Shown one piece after another: positions 1 through 7,071 of a stretch of DNA of 24,787 nucleotides. Numbering within the stretch: the first letter of the stretch is position 1; every line of letters starts with the position of its first letter. This DNA comes from CAXDOZ01 sp963991145 (lineage in GTDB: Bacteria > Bacteroidota > Bacteroidia > Chitinophagales > JABDMM01), in contig CAXDOZ010000027.1 in NCBI GenBank assembly GCA_963991145.1, forward strand, positions 1 to 24,787. The letters are read 5' to 3'. Below the pieces are notes generated by a model. That model searched no databases, was not told the origin of the DNA, and saw only the letters and a program-made list of their open reading frames with translations. The translations under genes and the position numbers were made by a program.

Positions 1-136
1 GAACAGGAGCAGCAACAACCTGAGCGTAGTTTGAAGTACGGATAGAGATATTGAATTCTCCTTCCTTGATCTTTACTTCACTGATGTTTGAGCTATCAAC
101 TAGCTTGATTAATTCTTTGATCTGTTTAAAGTCCAT
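1..136 (-). CDS. accB: Acetyl-CoA carboxylase biotin carboxyl carrier protein, N-terminal part (cut by window edge)
   Basis: Only the first 45 codons are in the window. The reverse strand reads from ATG at 136 as MDFKQIKELIKLVDSSNISE, followed by residues that end in a QVVAAPV stretch. This is the usual AccB N-terminus: an amphipathic start, then the beginning of the Ala/Pro-rich linker. The biotinyl domain with its MKM lysine lies outside the window. AccB carries biotin between AccC and the carboxyltransferase in malonyl-CoA formation, the first step of fatty acid synthesis. The ATG lies 6 nt after the efp stop, so the two genes should share a transcript. The efp-accB order is common in bacteria, and accC is expected next, outside the window. 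Confidence 0.88.
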   Translation of the reverse strand, partial: MDFKQIKELIKLVDSSNISEVKIKEGEFNISIRTSNYAQVVAAPV

Positions 137-142
137 GGGATT

Positions 143-706
143 TTATTTAACCCGCTCCATATAGGATCCGGTAGCGGTATCGATTTTGATTTTTTCTCCT
201 TCGTTAACAAAAAGCGGAACCTTAACCTCGGCTCCAGTTTCAACTGTGGCTGGCTTGGTAACATTTGTAGCCGTATCGCCACGAACACCTGGTTCGGTGT
301 AGGTTACTTCCATGATCACATATTGAGGAAGCTCGCAGATAAGAGGAATTTCTTTTTCTGCATGGAACAGAATCTCTACCTCCTGCTCTTCTTTCAAAAA
401 CTGAGGAGCATTTACAAGGCTCTCAGGAAGCTGGATCTGTTCGAAGGTCTCAAGATTCATGAAGTGAAATCCTGAGTCGTCTTTATATAGATACTGATAG
501 TTTCTTCTTTCAACTCGTGCCGTAGTGATCTTATGTCCCGATGGGAATGTGTGATCAAGCACCTTTCCGGTGTTCAAGCTCTTAAGCCTTGTACGAACAA
601 AAGCCGCGCCTTTGCCCGGTTTAACATGCTGGAATTCAACAACCGTAAAGAGGTCGTTATTCATTTCAATACACAATCCATTGCGTATATCTGCGGTAGA
701 TGCCAT
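143..706 (-). CDS. efp: Elongation factor P
   Basis: 187 aa, the normal EF-P length. EF-P binds between the ribosomal P and E sites and relieves stalling at polyproline stretches. The N-terminal KOW-like domain has the loop KPGKG with Lys32 at the tip, the position modified post-translationally in many bacteria. The middle and C-terminal OB domains follow, with the signature region GDTATNVTKPATVETGAEVKVPLF near residues 142-165. The protein starts MASTADIRNG, typical for the family. It is followed after 6 nt by accB and preceded by a -7 promoter box at 740-747, so efp-accB probably has its own promoter in addition to any read-through from fabH. No EF-P modification enzyme is in the window. 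Confidence 0.97.
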   Translation of the reverse strand: MASTADIRNGLCIEMNNDLFTVVEFQHVKPGKGAAFVRTRLKSLNTGKVLDHTFPSGHKITTARVERRNYQYLYKDDSGFHFMNLETFEQIQLPESLVNAPQFLKEEQEVEILFHAEKEIPLICELPQYVIMEVTYTEPGVRGDTATNVTKPATVETGAEVKVPLFVNEGEKIKIDTATGSYMERVK

Positions 707-739
707 GAAGCTTTATGTATAATTTTTTCTAATGGACGC

Positions 740-747
740 CAAAGTTA
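740..747 (-). promoter_or_regulatory. Candidate Bacteroidota -7 promoter box for efp-accB
   Basis: The reverse strand reads TAACTTTG, an exact match to the Bacteroidota sigma-ABfr -7 consensus TAnnTTTG. It lies in the 72-nt gap between the fabH stop and the efp start and would place a transcript start near 733-735, about 27 nt before the efp ATG. A TTG triplet upstream could serve as the -33 element, but its spacing of about 25 nt is longer than ideal. The call rests on the -7 match and location. Confidence 0.5.
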
Positions 748-778
748 ATCATTTGGAGACATAATCCACCTTCAAAGG

Positions 779-1765
779 CTAGATAGCCCACTTCAGATAG
801 ATAGAACCCCAGGTGAACCCGCCACCAAAAGTGGAGATAATGATATTGTCGCCCTTATTTAACTCTGATTCGTAATCCCACAAGCAAAGAGGAATGGTCC
901 CGTTTGTGGTGTTTCCGTAGCGTGTGATGTTTACCATTACACGGTCTTCACCAAGACCCACTCTATTTGCAGTCGCATCAATAATTCGCTTGTTAGCCTG
1001 ATGCGGAACAAGATATCTGATATCCTCTGCGGTAAGATTATTCCGCTCCATGATCTCCATACTCACATCAGCCATATTCTTAACAGCGTGCTTGAAGACC
1101 TGCTTTCCCTCCTGATAAACAAAGTGCTCTCTTGCTTCTACACTTGCATGTGTTGTACCATTTAGAGATCCACCGGCTTTGGTGTGAAGGAATTGCGCCC
1201 CATATCCATCGGAGAAAAGGATGCTATCAATGATTCCATTCTCATCCTCAGATGGCTCGAGTAGAACCGCCCCAACACCGTCTCCGAAAATGATACAGGT
1301 TTCGCGATTCTGATAATCGATTATACTCGACATCTTATCTCCAGAGATTACAAGCACCTTTTTATAGTCGCCCGACTCTACGAATCTCCTGCCTGTTTCC
1401 AATGCATAAAGAAAACCAGAGCAGGCAGCACTTAAATCGTAGCTGAAAGCATTTTTGATTCCAAGCTTATACGAGATGATATTAGCTGTTGCTGGAAAAG
1501 GGAAGTCGGGAGTGATCGTAGAGCAAACTACAAAGTCGATCTCATCAACAGAGGTATTGGTCTTTTCGAGAAGGCCTTTTACAGCCTCAACCGCCATGTC
1601 GCTGGTTGCCTTATGTCCTCTTAGAATTCTTCTCTCCTCGATTCCGGTTCTGGTTCTGATCCACTCATCGGTGGTGTCGACCATTTTCTCGAGATCGAAG
1701 TTCGATAGTACATCTTCCGGTACGAAGCCATGTACTCCACTGATTTTAGCTCTGATCTTAGACAT
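779..1765 (-). CDS. fabH: Beta-ketoacyl-[acyl-carrier-protein] synthase III (KAS III)
   Basis: KAS III condenses acetyl-CoA (or a branched primer) with malonyl-ACP to start fatty acid synthesis. From the ATG at 1765 the protein is 328 aa, near the usual 315-335. The catalytic triad is visible: Cys115 in DLSAACSGF, His255 in VPHQANKR and Asn285 in RYGNTTNGT. The Gly-rich C-terminus STFGGGFTWGS is also typical. A longer reading from a GTG at 1807 would add 14 residues (MFFFVALHTL...) but would begin inside the terminator hairpin upstream, so I prefer the ATG. A purine-rich AGAGGA sits directly against this ATG, too close for a normal ribosome binding site. A weak -7-like TAGCCTTG lies at 1787-1794. 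Neighbours rpmF upstream and efp-accB downstream form a common lipid/translation cluster. Confidence 0.96.
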   Translation of the reverse strand: MSKIRAKISGVHGFVPEDVLSNFDLEKMVDTTDEWIRTRTGIEERRILRGHKATSDMAVEAVKGLLEKTNTSVDEIDFVVCSTITPDFPFPATANIISYKLGIKNAFSYDLSAACSGFLYALETGRRFVESGDYKKVLVISGDKMSSIIDYQNRETCIIFGDGVGAVLLEPSEDENGIIDSILFSDGYGAQFLHTKAGGSLNGTTHASVEAREHFVYQEGKQVFKHAVKNMADVSMEIMERNNLTAEDIRYLVPHQANKRIIDATANRVGLGEDRVMVNITRYGNTTNGTIPLCLWDYESELNKGDNIIISTFGGGFTWGSIYLKWAI

Positions 1766-1795
1766 TCCTCTGTTTGATAGTGTATGCAAGGCTAC

Positions 1796-1839
1796 AAAAA
1801 AAAACACTGCGCAGAGGCTTTCGCCCTAGTCACAGTGTT
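1796..1839 (-). terminator. Intrinsic terminator after rpmF, before fabH
   Basis: On the reverse strand, AACACTGTG (1839-1831) pairs with CGCAGTGTT (1811-1803): 9 bp with one G-U. A small inner stem GGC-GAAA-GCC lies in the loop. A run of at least seven T follows (complement of 1796-1802). This is a standard Rho-independent form in the direction of rpmF transcription, 24 nt beyond the rpmF stop. It may end the DUF177-rpmF transcript or partly attenuate read-through into fabH. Confidence 0.75.
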
Positions 1840-1862
1840 GGTTTCTTTTTAGGTAGCTATAA

Positions 1863-2057
1863 CTATTCTTCGATAGCAACAGGAACTACTAGCTTTCCAC
1901 GATAGTAAAGGTTTCCTTCAGCATCGTAATAAGCACGGTGGTATTTGTGCGCTTCACCGGTTTCCTTGCAAATTGCTACGGTAGGAGCAGTTGCCTTGTA
2001 GTGTGTGCGCCTTTTATCACGTCTTGTTTTGGACTGTTTCCGCTTTGGATGTGCCAT
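1863..2057 (-). CDS. rpmF: 50S ribosomal protein L32
   Basis: 64 aa, a small basic ribosomal protein beginning MAHPKRKQSKTRRDKRRTHY, the conserved L32 N-terminus. L32 is a component of the large ribosomal subunit. Many L32 proteins bind zinc through two CxxC pairs. Here only one cysteine remains (Cys30 in AICKETGEAHKYH), so this is a non-zinc form, as is usual in Bacteroidota. It lies 38 nt downstream of the DUF177 gene, the classic yceD-rpmF pair, and is followed by a strong hairpin terminator before fabH. Confidence 0.97.
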   Translation of the reverse strand: MAHPKRKQSKTRRDKRRTHYKATAPTVAICKETGEAHKYHRAYYDAEGNLYYRGKLVVPVAIEE

Positions 2058-2095
2058 GGCTTATTGATTTAATTTGCTGGCCTACCGGCCGATTT

Positions 2096-2653
2096 CTAAT
2101 TTTTATTCTCTTTCAACTTCTTCAAAGCTTCCCATCGTGGGTCAACTTTGTCGTTCTGCTCTTCTTTCTCCTCTTTATCATTCACCAAGGAGGAAAGAAC
2201 ACTTAGATCTTTAAGAACGCATTTGGGGTTTTGTGGACCCGGCTCACCGCAGTTTCTGCTCATTGGAATGCTTAAGACGATCATTTCATAGATCAATTGT
2301 CCCAAATCCAAATGAGTGTCATTTCGATTGATCCAGATGACTTCTGCTTCAGACTCCTTCAATGTCTTTTCCTCATCCCGGAACTTGACAAAGAAGTCAT
2401 AATCGGCAAAAATCTCGAGAGCAAAGTCTTCAGCACAGCGATCACATTCAGTATTCACTGTTCCGTCAACCTCGAAATGCAGCTCAAAAAAACTGCTGTT
2501 TTTCTCAAAGATCAGCTTGATCAGAACATCCCCTTCACTGATTGGTGAGGCTTCGAAAACCTGGAAGAAATCCTTGTCAATATTGAATTGAAACTCGTGT
2601 TTCCCCTCTTTTAGCCCCACAAAAGGAACCTTAAATTGTCGAAGTACGTCCAC
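2096..2653 (-). CDS. DUF177 / YceD family protein
   Basis: About 185 aa from a GTG at 2653 (VDVLRQFKVPFVGLKEGKHE). The family is found almost always next to rpmF, and its members are linked to 23S rRNA accumulation or ribosome assembly; the exact role is not settled. A CxxC (ECDRC, Cys70 and Cys73) and a second pair in CGEPGPQNPKC (Cys135 and Cys145) could bind a metal. The C-terminus is highly charged and ends in DPRWEALKKLKE, a family feature. A longer reading from TTG at 2677 is open (193 aa), but that TTG overlaps the -7 promoter box at 2675-2682, and the homologous region begins at VLRQF, so the GTG is preferred. It is followed by rpmF. Confidence 0.88.
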   Translation of the reverse strand: MDVLRQFKVPFVGLKEGKHEFQFNIDKDFFQVFEASPISEGDVLIKLIFEKNSSFFELHFEVDGTVNTECDRCAEDFALEIFADYDFFVKFRDEEKTLKESEAEVIWINRNDTHLDLGQLIYEMIVLSIPMSRNCGEPGPQNPKCVLKDLSVLSSLVNDKEEKEEQNDKVDPRWEALKKLKENKN

Positions 2654-2674
2654 CGTTTTACCAGTTAAGGAGCG

Positions 2675-2682
2675 CAAAGGTA
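2675..2682 (-). promoter_or_regulatory. Candidate -7 promoter box for the DUF177-rpmF unit
   Basis: The reverse strand reads TACCTTTG, an exact match to TAnnTTTG. The transcript would start near 2668-2670, leaving a leader of about 15 nt before the GTG at 2653. No clear TTG -33 element is seen at the expected distance. It lies in the 69-nt gap after the pdxA stop, a sensible place for a promoter. Confidence 0.5.
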
Positions 2683-2722
2683 CATAAAATAGAGGAATTT
2701 ACACCTAGTTGAACCGATTGAA

Positions 2723-3769
2723 TTACTTGCCCTTTTTAGAGCTCGGTTGAAGTGGATTTGCCGTCATCTCATCATAGGCTCTTCTATTGCGAACAATATC
2801 CATGGCGCTGAAAATAGCTTCTCTGAAGCTGCTCTCATTAGCCTGGTTCCTGGTTGCAATATCATAAGCGGTTCCATGATCTGGAGAAGTGCGCACAATT
2901 GGCAAGCCGGCAGTGAAATTCACTCCCTTTGAAAATGAGAAGGACTTAAATGGAATCAGGCCCTGATCGTGATACATAGCAAGTATCGCATCAAACTTTG
3001 CAAAAGCTCCGGACCCAAAGAATCCATCTGCCGCAAAAGGACCAACTATGAACATACCATCCTCTTTGGCCTTACTGATAGCCGGCATAATGATCTCAGT
3101 CTCTTCATTTCCTAATAATTGATTGTCTCCAGCATGTGGATTCAATCCGAGAACGGCAATTTTAGGTTTATGGATCAGAAAGTCTCTCTTCAATGACTCA
3201 TTCATGATCTTAAGCTTCTCATAAATGACGTCTGAGTTGAGCTTTGCAGCTACCTCCTGAAGTGGAAGGTGATTTGTAGCTAGTCCTACCCTGATCTTTT
3301 CACTAACCAAAAACATTAGGCTTTCTTCAGCCTCAAAGAATTTGGTGATATACTCGGTGTGACCAGTAAAATGGTGATCCTCTGTATTTACATTGTGCTT
3401 GTTCAATGGCGCAGTTACCATTGCATCTATATGTCCTTCTTTTAAAGCTGAAAGAGTTGCGTCTAATGACTTTAATGCAATTTCTCCCGCTTCTTCAGTT
3501 ACCTGACCCGGTTCAATTTTTGCCTTGCCATCAAGGATGTTTACCAAATTCACAGTCTTGTTGTTAAGCTTCTCAGCTGACTGAGTCTGATTGAACTTAA
3601 ATTGTGGTTTTCCCGAGGGATTCTTATAAAAGTTGATGATGCCTGATGAGGCAAAAATGACCGGATTACAATACTTAAGTAATCTATCGTCAGCTAGTGT
3701 TTTTATAACTACCTCAGGACCAATTCCATTAATGTCCCCAATGCTTATTCCGATATTGACTTTATGCAT
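2723..3769 (-). CDS. pdxA: 4-hydroxythreonine-4-phosphate dehydrogenase
   Basis: 348 aa. PdxA oxidises 4-phosphohydroxy-L-threonine in the DXP-dependent pyridoxal 5'-phosphate pathway; the product is condensed with DXP by PdxJ. Family motifs are clear: GDINGIGPEV (11-20), TAPLNK (119-124), GHTEY (136-140), LNPHAGD (209-215) and YHDQGL (266-271). The three metal-binding histidines correspond to His167 (TNHLPL), His212 and His267. The late motif RTSPDHGTAYDIA is intact. Its start overlaps the end of the upstream aminopeptidase gene by 8 nt, so the two are translated from one message. No pdxJ is in the window. Confidence 0.97.
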   Translation of the reverse strand: MHKVNIGISIGDINGIGPEVVIKTLADDRLLKYCNPVIFASSGIINFYKNPSGKPQFKFNQTQSAEKLNNKTVNLVNILDGKAKIEPGQVTEEAGEIALKSLDATLSALKEGHIDAMVTAPLNKHNVNTEDHHFTGHTEYITKFFEAEESLMFLVSEKIRVGLATNHLPLQEVAAKLNSDVIYEKLKIMNESLKRDFLIHKPKIAVLGLNPHAGDNQLLGNEETEIIMPAISKAKEDGMFIVGPFAADGFFGSGAFAKFDAILAMYHDQGLIPFKSFSFSKGVNFTAGLPIVRTSPDHGTAYDIATRNQANESSFREAIFSAMDIVRNRRAYDEMTANPLQPSSKKGK

Positions 3770-5198
3770 TCGATGCTCGTTTGCTAAAGAATTCCATTAG
3801 CATTCTTACTCCAACTCCTGTGCCGCCTTTTGGTTTATACCCGTCTGCTGCACCAAGAAATGCCGGTCCGGCAATATCAAAATGCAGGTAAGGGTAATCG
3901 GTGAAATGAGCGAGGAATTTACCAGCGGTGATTGCCCCGGCATATGGTCCACCAATATTCTTAAGGTCAGCAACATTTGATTTTAGGAGGTCACCGTATT
4001 CTTCCCAGAATGGGAATTCTACCAGTCTCTCGTGAACTTCCATTCCTGCTGTTTCAACCTCAGTTTTCACTGAGCCCTCTGTAGTACCCATGTAAACTAA
4101 GCCCTGCGGGCCGATTGCTCTTGCAGCAGCGCCAGTAAGCGTAGCAAAGTCCATTACTAACTCGGGATCGTATTGCTTGGCATAGCTCAAGGCATCAGCA
4201 AGGATCATTCTTCCTTCGGCATCTGTGTTCAAGACTTCTACAGTTGTGCCATCATACATATGAATCACATCTCCCGGCGCATATGCGTTTCCTCCCGGAC
4301 GATTATCCGTAGCGGGAACCAGGGCGATGATGTGAAGCGGAAGCTTCGCTCTTGAAATCCCATACATGGTTCCGATAACAGCTGCTGAACCAGCCATATC
4401 TGACTTCATCAGGTCCATAGAATTTGGAGTTGGTTTTAGAGATAGTCCACCCGTATCATAGACTACACCTTTTCCAACCAACACTATTGGCTTTTCGTTC
4501 TTCGCATTATCAGGCTTCCATTCCATAATGCTGAAAGTTGGGGGCTCCGGACTACCATAGTTCACGGCAAGCAATCCACCCATCTTTAATTCTTCAATCT
4601 TTTTCTTTTCGAAAACCTCTACCGAAAAACCTGCTTCCTGACCCAGCGATTTAATTTGATTACTTAACTCTGTAGCGGTTAGAAATGAAACTGGTTCATT
4701 TACCAGATCTCTTGCGGCAACTGTACCATATAAGGTAGACTGGTAAATTGAGAAATCAGCTTCGCTAAGATTTGGGTCATTTACGCGGATCTCTTCAATG
4801 CCATCATAGGTCGATTTTTCATCCTTCTTGAAGTACTTTCCAAACTTATAGCTTGCAAGGAAAAGGCCTTCGGCCAGATTTGCGGCATGTGCACCTGATA
4901 CAAGAATCGTTTTGATCTTTCTTGCTTTTGCTGCAGCACTAACCTGAGCACCACCTCTTCTGATCTTCTCTTTTAGAGTCTGATCAGATTTTGCCTCAGG
5001 GGTTTTAACGGCGATCACCCAGCCATCAGAGTATGAAACTGAAATTGGCAGGTCGCTATCAAAATCACGCTTAATAGAATCTTTACTCTCTGGTGAAAGG
5101 TCTTGATGATCATTAATCGCATCTTTAGAAATTAGAAGGACTAATGCCGCGTCCTTTGCATCTGATGATTGTATTAAGCTTGTTTTCATTGGTTTCAT
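3762..5198 (-). CDS. pepA: Leucyl aminopeptidase family protein (peptidase family M17)
   Basis: 478 aa, a cytosolic two-metal aminopeptidase. The C-terminal catalytic domain has all family residues: Lys243 and Asp248 in VGKGVVYDTGG, Lys255 in SLKP, Asp267 in KSDMAG, and Asp326, Glu328 and Arg330 in NTDAEGR, the family signature. The N-terminal domain (about 1-150) is less conserved, as usual. Two in-frame ATG codons exist (5198 and 5189); either could be the start. The gene overlaps pdxA by 8 nt and is divergent from rsmA across a 69-nt gap. M17 enzymes free N-terminal residues from short peptides in protein turnover, and some also bind DNA; nothing here points to DNA binding. Confidence 0.95.
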   Translation of the reverse strand: MKPMKTSLIQSSDAKDAALVLLISKDAINDHQDLSPESKDSIKRDFDSDLPISVSYSDGWVIAVKTPEAKSDQTLKEKIRRGGAQVSAAAKARKIKTILVSGAHAANLAEGLFLASYKFGKYFKKDEKSTYDGIEEIRVNDPNLSEADFSIYQSTLYGTVAARDLVNEPVSFLTATELSNQIKSLGQEAGFSVEVFEKKKIEELKMGGLLAVNYGSPEPPTFSIMEWKPDNAKNEKPIVLVGKGVVYDTGGLSLKPTPNSMDLMKSDMAGSAAVIGTMYGISRAKLPLHIIALVPATDNRPGGNAYAPGDVIHMYDGTTVEVLNTDAEGRMILADALSYAKQYDPELVMDFATLTGAAARAIGPQGLVYMGTTEGSVKTEVETAGMEVHERLVEFPFWEEYGDLLKSNVADLKNIGGPYAGAITAGKFLAHFTDYPYLHFDIAGPAFLGAADGYKPKGGTGVGVRMLMEFFSKRASNA

Positions 5199-5267
5199 TT
5201 AGAAGGCGGTAAAAGTATTAAACTTAGCGCAGAGAGAACCCCTGAGTAAACTGACCAAACAGACAAA

Positions 5268-6026
5268 GTGAAAAAAGTCAAACTAAAGAAGACACTCGGT
5301 CAACATTTATTAGTTGATCCCCACTATCTCAAGAAAATCGAGGAGGCATCAAATCGACTTGTAGATTATGAAATGGTGTTGGAGGTGGGGCCTGGAATGG
5401 GAGCACTTACGGATATCTTACAACCTAAACTTGGCCAAAGACTAAATCTGGTAGAATTGGATAATCGCTTTGCATCTGAAATGGCCGAGCGCTACCCTGA
5501 TAATAAATTATACCACCAGGATTTCCTTAGCCTGAATCTCGACGAGGTTTTAAATGGGAAAGCTGCAATTGCCGGAAACTTCCCTTACAACATTTCAACT
5601 CAGATCATTTTTAGAATCATTGAGAATAGGGATAAGGTATCAGCTATGTTAGGAATGTTCCAAAAAGAAGTAGCTGAGAGATTGTGTGCAGGACCGGGTA
5701 CAAAAGCGTATGGAATCCCATCTGTCCTGGCTGCACTATACTTTAAAAGAGAGCTGCTTTTTGAAATACCTCCGGAGGCTTTTAATCCCCCACCAAAGGT
5801 TGACTCAGCTATTGCATGGATGGAAAGAGATGAATCCTTAGATCCGGATATACCATATAAGAGGATAGCTCAATTGGTTAAGCTAGGTTTTAATCAGAGA
5901 AGAAAGACATTGAGAAATTCATTGAAAAGCATTTCAGAAGGAGAGGAGTTCCCCTATTCAGATAAAAGGCCTGAGCAACTGGAGCCAATTCAATTTGTTG
6001 AGATCGCAAAAAGTCTTGAAAAATGA
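5268..6026 (+). CDS. rsmA: 16S rRNA (adenine(1518)-N(6)/adenine(1519)-N(6))-dimethyltransferase
   Basis: 252 aa (also called ksgA). It uses S-adenosylmethionine to dimethylate two adjacent adenines in helix 45 of 16S rRNA during late small-subunit assembly. The N-terminus KKTLGQHLLVDP is the family signature. SAM-binding motif I is EVGPGMGALT (39-48), the acidic motif II is VELD (62-65), and the catalytic motif IV is NFPYNIS (104-110, usually NLPY). Translation starts at GTG 5268, directly before KKVKLKKTLGQ; no upstream ATG fits. The stop overlaps the next gene's ATG (ATGA), which suggests translational coupling. Confidence 0.97.
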   Translation: MKKVKLKKTLGQHLLVDPHYLKKIEEASNRLVDYEMVLEVGPGMGALTDILQPKLGQRLNLVELDNRFASEMAERYPDNKLYHQDFLSLNLDEVLNGKAAIAGNFPYNISTQIIFRIIENRDKVSAMLGMFQKEVAERLCAGPGTKAYGIPSVLAALYFKRELLFEIPPEAFNPPPKVDSAIAWMERDESLDPDIPYKRIAQLVKLGFNQRRKTLRNSLKSISEGEEFPYSDKRPEQLEPIQFVEIAKSLEK

Positions 6027-6943
6027 AAGCACTGATTACTGATGGAGTGCACGAGATAATTATTAATGGCCTTAAGCAGGCCGGTATCGAGGTTGATTAT
6101 CATCCGAAAATAAGCGATGCTGAGGTAAGAGAAATTATTGCTCCTTACACCATATTAATAGTAAACAGTAAAATCTCGGTTGATAAAGACCTGATGGACC
6201 TCGCTCCGGATCTGAAAATTGTAGGAAGACTGGGATCGGGAATGGAGATCATTGATCAGGATGAAGCGCGCAAGAGAGGGATCGTTTGCCTCAATTCTCC
6301 AGAGGGAAACAGAGATGCTGTAGCAGAGCATTGTGTTGGAATGCTATTGAGTCTAGCTTGTAATCTAAAGAAGTCTGGCAATGAACTTGAGAATGGGATC
6401 TGGAATCGCGAGTCAAACAGAGGTTGGGAGATCTCAGAAAAGACGATTGCGATCATTGGCTTTGGAAATACCGGTTCGGAAACAGCAAAGAGATTTGCCG
6501 CCCTGGGAATGAATGTTCTGGCTTATGATAAATACCGATCGAATTTTGGAGCCGAGGGAATTAGAGAAGCTGGACTTGAAGAAATTTTTGAGCGAGCAGA
6601 AGTTGTGAGTTTGCATTTACCCTATACAGCTGAGACACATCATTTGGTCAATAAGAAGTTTATAGAAAAATTCGAACGTCCAATCTTTTTGATCAATTCT
6701 AGCCGAGGAGCAATTATAAATACGGAGGAGATCTTAACTTGTTTAGACCAAACCTTAATAAGAGGTGCTTGTTTAGACGTTTTTGAATCAGAAGGGGAGG
6801 AATCCTTTTTCTTGAATCAGTGGAACAAACAATTGCTCAATAAAGACAATGTGATATTGAGTCCCCATGTCGCTGGATGGACAGTTGAGTCGAAGGAACG
6901 TCTTGCACGAGTCTTATATGCAAAAATTATGAGATTTATTTAA
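6023..6943 (+). CDS. D-2-hydroxyacid dehydrogenase family protein
   Basis: 306 aa with a substrate domain split around an NAD-binding domain. The Rossmann motif GFGNTG is at 146-151, followed by Asp168 in LAYDKY, a residue that favours NAD over NADP. Catalytic residues fit Arg228 (NSSRGA), Glu257 (DVFESEG) and His282 (SPHVAGW). It lacks the C-terminal ACT domain of long SerA enzymes. Possible roles are 3-phosphoglycerate dehydrogenase, or a PdxB-like erythronate-4-phosphate dehydrogenase, since pdxA lies nearby on the other strand. Sequence alone does not settle the substrate. It overlaps rsmA by 4 nt and should be co-transcribed with it. No clear hairpin terminator follows. Confidence 0.9.
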   Translation: MKALITDGVHEIIINGLKQAGIEVDYHPKISDAEVREIIAPYTILIVNSKISVDKDLMDLAPDLKIVGRLGSGMEIIDQDEARKRGIVCLNSPEGNRDAVAEHCVGMLLSLACNLKKSGNELENGIWNRESNRGWEISEKTIAIIGFGNTGSETAKRFAALGMNVLAYDKYRSNFGAEGIREAGLEEIFERAEVVSLHLPYTAETHHLVNKKFIEKFERPIFLINSSRGAIINTEEILTCLDQTLIRGACLDVFESEGEESFFLNQWNKQLLNKDNVILSPHVAGWTVESKERLARVLYAKIMRFI

Positions 6944-7020
6944 TGTCAATGCCTTGTCAGTTGGGCGTGTTATTACTGTCAGGAATCTTTATCTCTTAAT
7001 GCCTTCTTCACAAATAATTT

Positions 7021-7028
7021 TATATTTG
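7021..7028 (+). promoter_or_regulatory. Candidate -7 promoter box for the receptor-cargo-PorV operon
   Basis: TATATTTG matches TAnnTTTG exactly. It lies in the 128-nt gap after the dehydrogenase gene, 43 nt before the receptor ATG at 7072. No good TTG -33 triplet sits at the ideal spacing. The A-rich leader and weak Shine-Dalgarno match are normal for Bacteroidota. I see nothing else notable in the 6944-7071 gap. Confidence 0.5.
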
Positions 7029-7071
7029 GGCACACTCTGAAAAGAGTTTTTGAGGAACGTAAATCATTGAT

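Noticed and set aside
748..778. Terminator after fabH based on CCTTTGAAGG
   Set aside because: The stem is only 4 bp and no T-run follows on the minus strand.
1766..1807. Longer FabH with a GTG start at 1807
   Set aside because: The extra 14 residues would begin inside the terminator hairpin and T-run, and FabH homologues begin at the SKIRAKISG region.
6944..7071. Possible small gene or RNA in the 128-nt gap
   Set aside because: No open frame of useful length, hairpin or RNA motif is seen apart from the -7 box.
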